64,000 nt of DNA from Symbiodinium natans (lineage: Eukaryota > Sar > Dinophyceae > Suessiales > Symbiodiniaceae). Positions 37,331-49,300 of this stretch are shown here, one piece after another. The notes below the pieces were generated by a model that saw only the letters and a program-made list of their open reading frames with translations, did not search any database and was not told the origin of the DNA. Numbering within the stretch: position 1 is the first letter of the stretch; each line of letters begins with the position of its first letter. Where the stretch lies: positions 807,001-871,000 of the forward strand of contig CAJNDS010002113.1 in the NCBI GenBank assembly GCA_905221605.1. Reading direction: 5' to 3'. The translations under genes and the position numbers were made by a program.

Positions 37331-40300
37331 TGAGGTAAGGTCTTGAACTTTGGTTGTGGGAAGCTCCTAAACCCTAAACTCCATACCCTAAATCCTAAGC
37401 CCGCTTTCTACTTACTGGGAGCTTAGGCCTGGATGTGTCGGGCTTCTGTGTCGAGTCGCAGCCCATCAATCCTGAACCCAACCTGTGTCTCACCCATGTT
37501 TGGGGTTTAAGGTTTATGCTTGAGGGTTTTGGGGTCTGGGTTTTAGGGCTTAGGGTTTACCACAATTCGTGAGACTTTCTTTTTTGCCCTCACACTTAAC
37601 TCTTTCCCGGCTGCAGGAGACCTGGATGCAAAAGGGTTACTGTTGTGGAAGGGGCTTTGAGTTGCGGGGGAGCCCCTAGACGCCACGCTTGCCGCTGCAT
37701 CCGGCACACCTTGATGACACGCAGAAAGAAGCGCTCTGCAGTAGCAGCAGTACATCAAAAAACCGACCGCAAGGTTCATGTTTCCAGGGATTTTTGGGGA
37801 TCCGCATTGGAGATACCTGGACCCTCAATCCGGAGTAAACGGTTCAGGGTATGCAGGGTAAGTTCAGGGCTGAAGGAGTTTCATGGGCCCCTAATCTGGT
37901 CCCTTAGCTTCTTTGAAGGCTTCTGAAGTCTGAGCCCTTGGGTTGTATAGGGTACATAAGGGGCATAGAAGAACCCTTTGAAGGACCCATATTATGAAGG
38001 GACTATGTAACCCTAAACCCTAAACCCAAAACACCCTGCCTAAGCAGACCTTGAGCCCCTGGGATCAACGAGTTTACCAAGGCTCCATGGTGCCCTTAGG
38101 AGGCGACTACATCCGGGTGCAAGGCTGGGACAGCGATGAGTCGGGAACCACGTGGGGTTTATTTCGGGTTTAGGGTGCAGGGTTTTGGGTTTAGGCTTTA
38201 GGGTGCAGGGTTTAGGATTTTGGGTTTAGATCACTATCTCCCTGCCAGTCCCTACCCCCACCCCACCCTAAGTCTTAAACCCTCAAATGCATGACAAAGA
38301 ACCTTCAACTGCAGCAACACCACCAAGTGCAGGTCCTTGCTTGGTTTATGTTGTTTGTTGGGAGTGTTTTTGACTGAGCAAGGAACAAGGACTGCTTGAT
38401 GACTACCATACTAGTCGTTCTGGTTTAGAATATAATGTCATGTAATATGAATATAAAAAGCCAACAATGATAACCATAATGGTCATAGTAATACTGCCAA
38501 TACTACAAAAATCCCAAAGATATCGAGCCTTGAGGCCGCACTGCGAGCAAGGATTCGGCGAGCGGGTCGTCATGGTGGAACCGGAGACTTGATTCAAGGT
38601 AACCCCAAGCTCTAACCAAAAATCTCGGGAGTTGTGACTTCAACACCTCATTGCTGCTACAGTATCTGAAAACGGCTTAGGGTGTACCCGGCGGGAGGTT
38701 AGGGAGGGATCAGTTGTAGCAAAGACTATTCGGGCGACTTTCGATGCCCTCCAACAGCACCCGGCACCTCAAAGGAGAAACCGCAACCCCTGTTCATTCT
38801 CCAGCAGGGGCTTGCTGAACAATGGTCAGGCCCATGTCCCAACCGACAAATCGACTTCAAGCAGGGAGGCATCTTCTGTCTACGGGGGTAGGGGAAGAAC
38901 ATGTCCGTGTACGGGCTTGGCGAGACAATGCTGGCGTACTCCTATTTTTCGACATGTGAGAATGCTTTTCTTTCAACACGAGTCGGAAACCCTAACCCCT
39001 AAACCCTGTTCGATACAACAATTCCTTCTGACCATCGGGCCACAGAGGGGACACAAATAATGGCATCTCCTTGAATACAAGACGTATACCGTTGGGGACG
39101 TAAATTCACCGTACCCAAAAGAGCCCAGGGTCTAAGAATCATATACCTAAAATCGGCGAAGGTGTATGATCCCGATGTGTTTGGGTTCATGTCATCCCCA
39201 AGGCTAGGATGCCCAGTAGTACCCTTATTCCCTTTTTGGTAGGTTTAGGTTCCCTTATAAACCCCTTTAAGCAAAAAAGGGCACCCTTTGTCATCCTAGG
39301 TTACTGGGCAACCTAGAAGGTGTATGCCAGTGACTGAGCCCTTAGGACCCGCAAGCTGGCTTCCTGGCTGGTGAAGAACCATTATCTGGCAAACGCTTCA
39401 GCGATTGTGGTTATGTGCCTGGGCGGCATGTGGATGAGGGTTTCGGGGGGTTTTGGGGAGGCTTTTGTGGGTTAAACCGTTAACCCTAAACCCTAACCCG
39501 CTGCCAGACTTGTCTTGTCCCGAATCCAGCCTCCGCAGCTGCCTCCGAGGTTTGACACGTACCTTACCTGCGTTGATATAGACTCTCGGCCGCATCCGAC
39601 AGACACGTACACGTTGGAGGTTAGGAAGGGAAGGAAGGAAGGGAAGGAAGGAAGGGAAGGAAGGAAGGGAAGGAAGGAAGGGAAGGAAGGAAGGAAGGGA
39701 AGGAAGGAAGGGAAGGAAGGAAGGGAAGGAAGGAAGGAATCGACCAGTGGCATACGGCCACGGCCTCCTGCGCTCTTCCCCGCTGAGCAGGCCTTCGCCA
39801 GCGGTTGGAGGTTAGGGACAGCTGAGGGCGGCACAGTGTAGTCTTGATGTTGGCTCAAAGACTCCTGGAGTTGCGATCCGTAGGCTCGAAAAATCGTCAT
39901 GGTGTCAGCGGCCATTTCGATGTGCAGTGGTACCTCCGAAGTATGCTCGCACACGACCCCGAATCCTGAATCCCCGAGCCCATCAGCCTAAACCCTAACC
40001 CTTGATTCAGCCCAGAGCTTCGATGACGGAACCTAAGCCCTAAGGGTTTAGGGTTTAGGGTTTAGGGTTTAGGGTCTGAGACTGCTCGGGAGGTCACACA
40101 CAGAGATACTACATCGCACCAAGGACTATCGTGCTCTCGAAGAGGAGACCCCTACTCTAGTGGTGCGGCTGTCGGACTTATGCTTGCTCATGCACCTTGG
40201 CAAGGCACCGTTTCAGGAGCTACTTGAAGGTTCATGGGCAGTCATAAGTGGCGTTATAAGTAGGGTAGCTTGTAGTCTAACTGGTCAGAACCTCGTTTAG

Positions 40301-43300
40301 GGTACTTCTCACCCTGCTTATAGTTATCTACCCATGACCCTACAAGTATGTCTTTTGATGATTCATCTGTTCCCCTGGTGTGTATCAAAACATTAGGCAC
40401 CCCTTTCAGACCCCGCAAGCCAGGAATGTGCAGCTTAAGGCACTCTAAAGTTGAATACGAGGGTTTTTTCTCTTTGCTGCCAAAGGTCCGTGAAGGCTTG
40501 TTGCTCAAACGGTTTTGCATGCTTACCAGAATGCGTGCCGCCCACTTCAATGCCTTATCGGCCATGTTGCATAGATGCAGCTGCCATAGGAGTACTTACG
40601 CTTCGTCAAGAATCTGCCTACCTCCAACCTTCAGTCGAACATTGTTCCGCTTATCAGCCCTAAACCCTAGACCCTAAACCCTCAAACCAGAGGTACACCA
40701 TAGAACTCTTTCTCTTCCTCGCCGTGCACGGCATATCCATCGTCATGAAGCTCTGGCGTGACGCGTTTTTCATGCTACGGCCTCAGACCGTTTAGGGTTC
40801 ATAGGGTTTATAGGGTTTATAGGGTTTATAGGGTTTATAGGGTTTATAGGGTTTATAGGGTTTGTAGGGTTTATAGGGTTTAGAGGATTTGTAGGGTTTA
40901 CAGGGTTTATAGGGCGTACAGGGCTTATAGGGTTTATAGGGTTTATAGGGTTTAAAGGGTTTATAGGGTTTCTAGGGTTTAGGGTTTTGATGGAGAACGC
41001 GCTGTCAGCAACTTACTTCATGACTTAAAGGCGGGCCACCTCTTCCACTGAAGACTCAGGCCCAGAAGCCAAAAGAAGCTTTGCAAAAAAGTGAACATGC
41101 AGGGTTTAGGGTTTAGGGTTTAGGGTTTAGGGTTTAGGGTTTAGGGTTTAGGGAGGGTAACCCTAGGGTTTAGGGTTTAGGGTGCGAAGGGTAAAGCAAA
41201 GAGCCTTCTTGCAAACATTGGACACCCTTGAACCTAACCCAAAATTCCCCGTGGAGCAGTCCTAGACTCCTAGACGGGTAGCAACTACGCAAACTAGGCC
41301 TCGTGCGAGCGTGAGGGCCGAAACCCTTGCAGAAACCTGAAGGCATGATGCTTCCTTCATGTATCTTATAAGGCGGACAGGGGTTAGAATTTAGGGTTTT
41401 GGGTTTAGGGCTCATAAACCTTAATGTTCCTGCTTTGCGAGCTGTCTGCTGCCAGGATTGATGTTGGAGTTCTTGTGTGTGGCTACGTGCCCTGGCTGAA
41501 CTTGGGGGCCGTGGCTTTGTGGGTCTTCTTCAATTTGGAGAATTTGGAGCCCTAAACCCCAAACGCTAAACACTCCCTAAACCCTAAACGCTAACCCTAA
41601 ACCCTAAACCCTAAACCCCAAACACCTAAACACCTGAAAACCCTAAGCCATAAACCCTAAACCCTAAACCCTACACCCTACACCCTAAACCCTAAACCCT
41701 AAACCCGAACGCGGGGGTATTTAGGGTTGCTCGCACAGGCCAAAGCTGATGGACAGCTTGTCGGTTTAGGTTTAGGGTTTATTAGGGTTTAGGGTTAGGA
41801 AGCGCGAACACTGGTAAGAATGCACCGACGCATCAACGATGCAGGGGCTTAAGGTTTTGGGGTTTAGGCTACAAGGGTTTGCTGACTGCCGCATGTCCAC
41901 CTTAGACACTCTTTCCGAGCGCGAGGGCTGGGACTTAATCCCCGACTTTTGGAAAGCCTTCTCGTCTGGCAGTGCCCTTGCAAAAGTGCCCTTGCAAAAG
42001 CGCATTCCACATGCTCCGTGAACTTGGCCTTCATCCAGTCGGCGTCCCCAGCGAAGGTTTTAGAATCCTCGTCGCTGCCTCACGACGACCCTACTTAAAG
42101 TCGTACACCAGGACATACCAGGGCCAAGCGTAGCCTCGTTTTTGGTTGGCGTCAGGTTCTCATACAAACCCCATCAAGCCAAGGAACCGAAACTGGCGGA
42201 AACGAAAACCTCGCAACCTACATAAATTCCCGACACCCCCTACTCCTCTGAAAGCAAGGTAGAGCTTGTGCTCAGCCTCACTGGGATGGGCGAATTCTTT
42301 GGTCGAATTGGCATGCGCCTGGGCTTGATTTTGAGGGTCCAGGATGCAGGGATTGCAGCTATATAGCAAAGTCTCATGGATCCATGAGGGTCCTTAGGAC
42401 GTTAAGGATGCAGGGATTGCAGCTCGATGCTCCTGAGAAGCATGATGCTTGGCCTGGGGCTTGGTTGGATGACGAGTTTCCAACACCCCCCCCCCCCCCC
42501 CCACAAACAAACAAGAAAAGAAAACCTCCTGAAACCCACGTCTTGGTGGCCTGCCTTTGGCTTATTCTTGCAGGGCTGATTCTTGTGGCACGGCTGAGTT
42601 TTTTCGGGCCGGCTGCCTTTTCATCAGTTTAGGGTGCAGGGTTGCAATTGGACGCGCTGGAATAGAGTTCTCTTTGGGGTCTGGGACCCAGAGTTCGCCC
42701 TTGTCTCCTTTTTTAGGGTTAGGTTCCCTTATAAGCCCGTTGAAACCAAACAGGCCCACCCTGTGTATTCCTAGGTTACTCGTGGGGCTGGGGTTCAACT
42801 CGGCTTTCCGTGAAGGTGGAAGTTGAGGCGATGTTTGGCCGTGATGGAAAGTGCTCGTTCAGCGTGGGGGTTTGTGAGTTTGTAGGGCCTTTGGGCTTCA
42901 GACTGTAGACTTTTAGAGGCTTCGGTGGAGGATTTTGATTTTAGGGGTGTTGAGGTCCAGCGCTTCAGGGTTTAGGTTCTGATGAGCCTGGGGCGACATT
43001 TTTGGTACGCATCTCAACTTTTCTGCAGTCCCAGCAGGGCCCGGCTGCAAAGGACGCCGCTCCACGAAAGCAACACAATAGGGTAGGGAGGTTAAGAGCT
43101 TTTGGTGTAGGGTTGAGGTCGGATTCTGCACAACAGAAGCTGGCCACGCCCTTCGACACGTCCGAATAACTCCGGCAGGCACCTAACACCGGACAGGCTT
43201 AATGCCAGTTGAAACTGTCTTACGAAGCCAGCTTAATTTGAAATGATAAGGCTGCTCATGTAGCCCACGGCTTCTTGCCCTCAATTGTATTGGGTTTTCT

Positions 43301-46300
43301 GTGACCCGCCAACCCAGCTCCGGAGTTGTGTGGGGGAGGGGCGGAGGGGGGGCGGAGGGGGGGCGGGGGGGGGGGCAGATTTGGGCCAAATCCATTCACT
43401 TTTTGTGTATGTGTGTATGTATGAATGAATGAACGAACGAATGAATGAATGAATGGATGTACGCATGTATGTATGTATGTATGTATGTATGTGTGTATGT
43501 ATGTGTATATATACATATGTACTAACCCTAGCTAAGCCCTATAAACCCCACACATATATACGCCACAGAAAGCTGTCTGTAGTGGCCCCCCAGTAGCCCA
43601 CCAGCGTCGGCCCAGGCTGCGTTTGCTGCGGGTCGCCCGAGTCCTGCGTAACTCGAATGGGAAGAATTGACCAGTGGCTGCGGGCGTATCAGGGTAAAGG
43701 GTTTAGAGTTTAAGCTTTAGGGTTAGAGGAAAGGCCCGCAAGCACAGTTGCAGAAAGGGTAAAGCGTATGTTTCTGGAGGCTTCCTCTGGGTCACAGCAT
43801 CCTTGCGTTTTGGGCTTCTGCAGCATTGAAGCGGGGTGTTGGGGGCTTGTAGAGCGCATCGTTTGTATATTGTCTAGGGATGAACTGGCGAGCTTCTTCC
43901 AAGTGCAACTCCTTGGAGTTCGTTCTGGGCCATCAGTTCACCCTGCGTGACAAGTCCTGGAGTTTGAGAGTAACCTTCTGCACTATTTCAAGAACATGGT
44001 AGGAGCTTTGGATACTTAAATCCCTCTTGTGAGCACGTCCGCACGTCGAGCTCATGTTTGCAGACGAAAATCGGCCATGTCCCTTCAAGGTTCAGCAACC
44101 GGTGGCCATGTTAAGACGGAAGTTTTGATGCAAAAAGCAGGGTGCGATCGAAAGTGCGCGGGGGGATTATGCTGAAGAGTCCACAGAACTCTCCAAGAAG
44201 TAAGGTATGCCTTTGCAAGAGACAGCCATACATGTAGTTGGATGTAGTTTACTGGGTTGCGGGGGTTCCTACTATAGCTACTTACACCAAACAAGTATGT
44301 ACTTTTTTTCCAGGGTCTACTCCAAAGTAGGTTCAGGGTTCTTCAGGTAGGGTTTTGGAACTCATGACAGCCAAGTCGCAGGTCTGACCCGACTCTTGCG
44401 GAAAAGCACCTCTCTAAAAGAGCTCCTTGGCTGGTTTGTTGGGATTTGGAATAAAGTTTCAAATCTCTGTGGTTCTGATCCCTATATACCTTCTGAAGCC
44501 ATAAGACATTTCGTTGTTGCAGATGCCTCCGTCGCGGCAGATCCCCAAACCCGGTTTTCTCACCGTGGTACGGCTTCCTGCGACTACGCTGAGCTCCGGA
44601 GCCTGACATGACTGGGCATGCTTGCGGCCGATGAGCTATAGTCGCGTTTTGGTTTTTACCGTTTATTCTCGCAGTGTTATGTACGTGTATATCACTTTAC
44701 TACTATACAAAGGTCTTAATGTTGATATGCTATGAATATATTAGTATACATATATATATATTTATATTTATTTATTAGTATGTATGTATGTATGTATGTA
44801 TGTATGTATGTATGTATGTATGTAGCAAAATATCAGTATATGAAGATACCTCTTGTTCTAATACTGTCTTGGGTGAATGCAGAGCGTTAGAAGCAACCCC
44901 CTAGGATGCCACAGGATGCTAGCAAAAGCAGGGCACTCGAACTGCCCACATCTGTCATTCCTGGGGACAAGACACATAGGCGTACCTCCAGCGTACATCA
45001 GCCTCAAACCCCGAACTAACAACGTCGCGTTGCCGGAAGTGCTGCAGCCAAAGTAAAACCCCCAAAAGCTGTCTCAAGGATAAGACTCGAGTCGAATCCC
45101 CAATGTGTTCCAGATGCACCCAAACATGGGATGTATAGTGTGCGTATATATAGATGTATATATATATATATGTATATACAAGTGCATATTTCCTAGCATA
45201 CGTATATATATATATACAGCTTAGACATGTATGGGTATACGAAGCACGCCTTGAGCGTTTCTTGTCCCGAAGCGTTACCCACCGACAGGGTAGCTGGTCG
45301 GCTAGGACGAGGGCTACTATTCGCTTAAGAACCGACCAAAAATAGAAATAGTAATGCGTGTATTACCCTTATGAGGAGGAATATGTTTTTTTTTGAGAGG
45401 GGGGGGGGGGTTCTTAAGCAATTCGTAGAGGAGTGAAGGCAGAGCCAACACCGGACTTCCTTTGCCCAAGGCTCCGTCGGCTTCTGACCATGATGGCCAC
45501 CTGTATGAAACTCGGGCCAGTTCGGAAATGTTGTCTTATTTCTACGGAGCTTCAAATTTTTCCGTACATCCCAATAAAACCCCATTTAACCCATACAGTG
45601 AGGACCAAAAGAAGCCCCAAAGTATACTACAGCAGTTGATAGACCATGAACCCTTTTAGGGTTCATGTGGTTTTGCTTGGGTTCACTTCTTTACGCCTAG
45701 ACCCGAAACCCTAAACCCTACCCGCCAAGACCCAAGGAAAGCCCTGGGCTGGTCTTTTCTGATCTGCTTCGGCGTCATGCAGCTGGGCGAGTCGATACCT
45801 AAAACCCTAAACCCTAAGCCCTGTCCGAGTATGACTTCCCCCTAGCTGGGTTAACTTCAGCTAGGCTGCCCAGTAACAAAGGCTTAAAAAGGGTGCCCTT
45901 TTTTGCTTCAAGGGGTCTATAAGGGGGGGGTTATAGTAGCTTAGGGTGTTTGGAGGGTTTAAGAGGTCAGAGGTTTAGGGCCAGGGGGTTTAGAGCGCTA
46001 GGGGGGTTTATGGGACTTGTGCTTTGTCTTCATTCTAAATTCTCTGGGTTCCTGGCTCTGGCGAATCTAAGTTGACAGTTCCTGGCGTCCTTCGCCCCAT
46101 TCCCGTGTGCCTAGCCTAGCCATGTGGGTTCGGAGTGGGCCCTGCACCACACACCCTCAGCCTTCAACCCAGTTCCGGAATGTGAGAGACCCCTTTGATG
46201 CAGCGTGGTTGGGGGGCTAAGGCCCGTTGAGAAGGGCCACCCAGAATCGGGGACCCCCGTATATAGATCCCCAAATAGGATTCCCTTATGATAAGGACCC

Positions 46301-49300
46301 CAATAAGGTACCCCTAATTTCGGAAACCCCCTTTTGGGCATGCTATCTTGACCCAGATTTTGACGCTTGGGTCTGCGACTGGACGCTTGGGGGATGCCGC
46401 GCTCTCCTCATAACGAGGTCTCTCAATCGTGGGGGTTACATTATACATATATATAGTACTATATTGAGATCTTGATGTCTTAATATATCTTGAACATTTT
46501 TTAATTTTAACGCTACGCGACCCGCCTCGGCCTGGCCCAGTGCAGCCCCCTGAGCTTGTGGAGCATGCAGCCCATCCAAAGGTGTCAAGCAAGAAGTTGC
46601 GCACGGTAGTTTGGGCCTCAACGCCAAATGCTAGATTGATGTGATGCGAGGCACGCGGCACACATGCTCAGCAACAGAGGCATGCTTCAGACACGCATAT
46701 CGCTTGCTGCGGACCGCACCCCGCATGGACCCCTTATGACCATGGACCCCCTATGCCCCCCATGCACCCCAACTTGCCATTACCTTTCTGTGCCCCGGAA
46801 CCGACCTCTACTGGAGGACCCCTTTGGCAGTAAGACCACACCTAGTCTAAATGCACCGGGCAACACTCCGCCATTGCCAAGGACTTTTTGGGCTATGCTC
46901 ATGGTGGAGATTGTCAACCCGTCCTCTGGCAGACATTCAGTGCTTGGCTTTTTTGCTGGCGTACCGGCTTTTGAGTTACTTTAGAGGGGTTTTGAGGCCC
47001 AGGGTAACCTCGTAGTTCATGACCGGAGGGGAAGTAGGGCAAGAACTGATCAGGCAATTCTTCTAGAGTTCGCTTCTTCTTCGGAGCAGTGGCGAGCAGC
47101 ATGTTTCTTGATGTACAAGTACTTCCATAAGCAACAACTTCAAGATTCAGCTTTCATTCCTGAAGATGCTCGGATGGAAACAGCTATGCGGGCACGTACC
47201 TGCTGCAAGTTGTCACCTCTTTGTTTTCGATGTCCATTTGCCGGGCGTATAGTGACTGTAGATTCTCTCTGGTTCGCGTAAGGCCTCATCGTCATGTTCT
47301 GCAGTCCAATACAAAAAAAACCCGCAAGCGGGCCTTTGCGCAGAAAACCTGCTGATGCCTGTTAGCACTTCGGTGCAAGTCGGCATTGCTACGGTAGCTC
47401 CCCCATCCTGCAACAAAAGCGTCCCTGCACTAACTGCGGCCGCTGCGCAAGGATTGTCAAGGAGAAAGGGCATGCATACTTCGATGACTGCGCGCAATGT
47501 TTACGGGCCACGGGCTCCGCCTCTTGCCGGCAGAGGGCTTCTGGTTCGAAGACCCCAAAGCCTAAACCCTAAATGCCCGAAATGTGGCTTTAAGTCTGTG
47601 CAGTATCGCTTATGAACCCTGTGGAGCAGACCGCGGTAGCTGTTGTGGTTCATAGCTAGTGCCTAAATGCGTCTTCTGACTCAGTTGACACTCGGTTTAG
47701 GGCCGGTTTATAGAGCTGGGTTCCTGAATCCCATGATTCTGAAGGATTGGACAAAAGGTTGTGCAGGACATAAGAACCCCACTTTTTGCTTAAGAACCAC
47801 CGCAAAGAACATATTCCTCCTTATAAGGGCAATATAGGATGTTTTTTTCGTGGGGGGGGGGGGGGGTATCTTAACCAAATGGCAGGTCCAGTGTCCTGCC
47901 TGACTGCGTCACTGAGGTCATGGATGCAAACCTTTTGCTGTTTAAGCCGCTGGCCCAGCAGACGACGTTGTCCCTGCATGATTCGATTCGCCTCCTACGG
48001 TAGGACATGTGACAGACGAACCTGTCCTGGTGGTTGACCCAGATGGCATGAACCTTTACCCTAAACCCTAAACCCTAAATAAACCCTTTGTGCACAACTG
48101 AGGACAGTGATCGCTGGTGACAGTTGGGGAGAGATCGCAGTACCCGTCATTGAGGACAGGAGTGGCCTTCCTCGTAGTCAACGCGAGCAATTCTGCAGCC
48201 TCTTCTCGGACCCAGGGATGCTCCTTCTTCCCCTTTTTTGGGTTTTAGGTTCCCTTATCAGACCTTTGAACCAGACAGGGCACCCTTGTTATTCCTAGGT
48301 TACTCTTGGGGTCTAGTCTTGGCTCTTGAAAGAACCCTCCAGAAGGAATTGGAGTCCATACAACCCTGAAGTGGGGATGAGCACATGGCGTCTCTAAACA
48401 TGGGCAAACATCCGGGACACGTTTCCCCCAGTTTTTGCTAGGGCAACCAGGGTTTTCGCTTCTGGGGCCCTTGAACTAAACGCTTAAACCCTAAGCCCGT
48501 TTAGGGTTTAGGGTCCTAGGAAAGGGTTTAGGACCCTAAATGTGCGTGCTAAGCATGCATGAGGTAGTGCCTCCTTGGTAACATGCGCGTGTTTTCTTGT
48601 GGACACCCTTTTGAAGACCTTGAGAACAGTGTTTCAAATTCTGGCTTGTTTGCTGCTAACAGTCATCAAGTCCGGTTTCAAACAAGGGTTTAGGGTCCTA
48701 CAAAAGCGGGCTGAAGTGCTCGCATGCGGACTGTGGTTCTTGTCCACTCGCTTCGTCTTGTTCTTCCCGTTGTTCATCTGACCCACTGTCTGCGACAACA
48801 TCCCGCCAATGGCGACGAAATCTGCGTGTCGAGTTGGTTATGTGTGTTTTTCCTTGAGCTCTGGGCAACAGCTTCTCGTTTCCTCGTCCGGGCATACTTG
48901 ACGAGGTGTAGTTTCGTGTGCAAGTGCGTCCTTGGTGCGCGAGGTTGTGTGCCATAGATTTGTGTTGCCTGTGGGCCGGAGTTCTCTTACGCACTGAGCA
49001 CATCGGCGCCTGTGAAGACTGACGGTTCCGTTAACCCTTGTCTTAGCTGAGGGTTTGCATGCTACCTGCTTCAAGCAGGTTTTTGCAAAGAGGAATGCGA
49101 ACAGAATGCAAATGTAGAACTGTGTGTTTGACCGTTTGCTACGTAGCCTGTGTCGGCGGATAGTTCTTGCCTCGGCGATGTTCCCACTGGTGGGTTGGCC
49201 AGAGTGCCTGCCAGGCTGGTGGCAAAAGGCTACCCTAAACCCTAAACCATGAGCCTCAAACCCGAAAACCCGCATGCCATCGTGATGGGCTTGCGAACGC

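Noticed and set aside
39515..39841. 108-codon ORF with Lys/Glu/Gly repeats
   Set aside because: Only its first part (to 39619) is coding-like; the rest is the GGAAG minisatellite.
42384..42410. S4 voltage-sensor helix (RVLRTLRM)
   Set aside because: The arginine-rich part lies upstream of the best acceptor (42406) and is partly made of a local duplication, so it is probably not coding.
43256..43516. Minus-strand ORFs with Tyr-Ile-His-Thr repeats
   Set aside because: Translation of GTAT/GAAT microsatellites.
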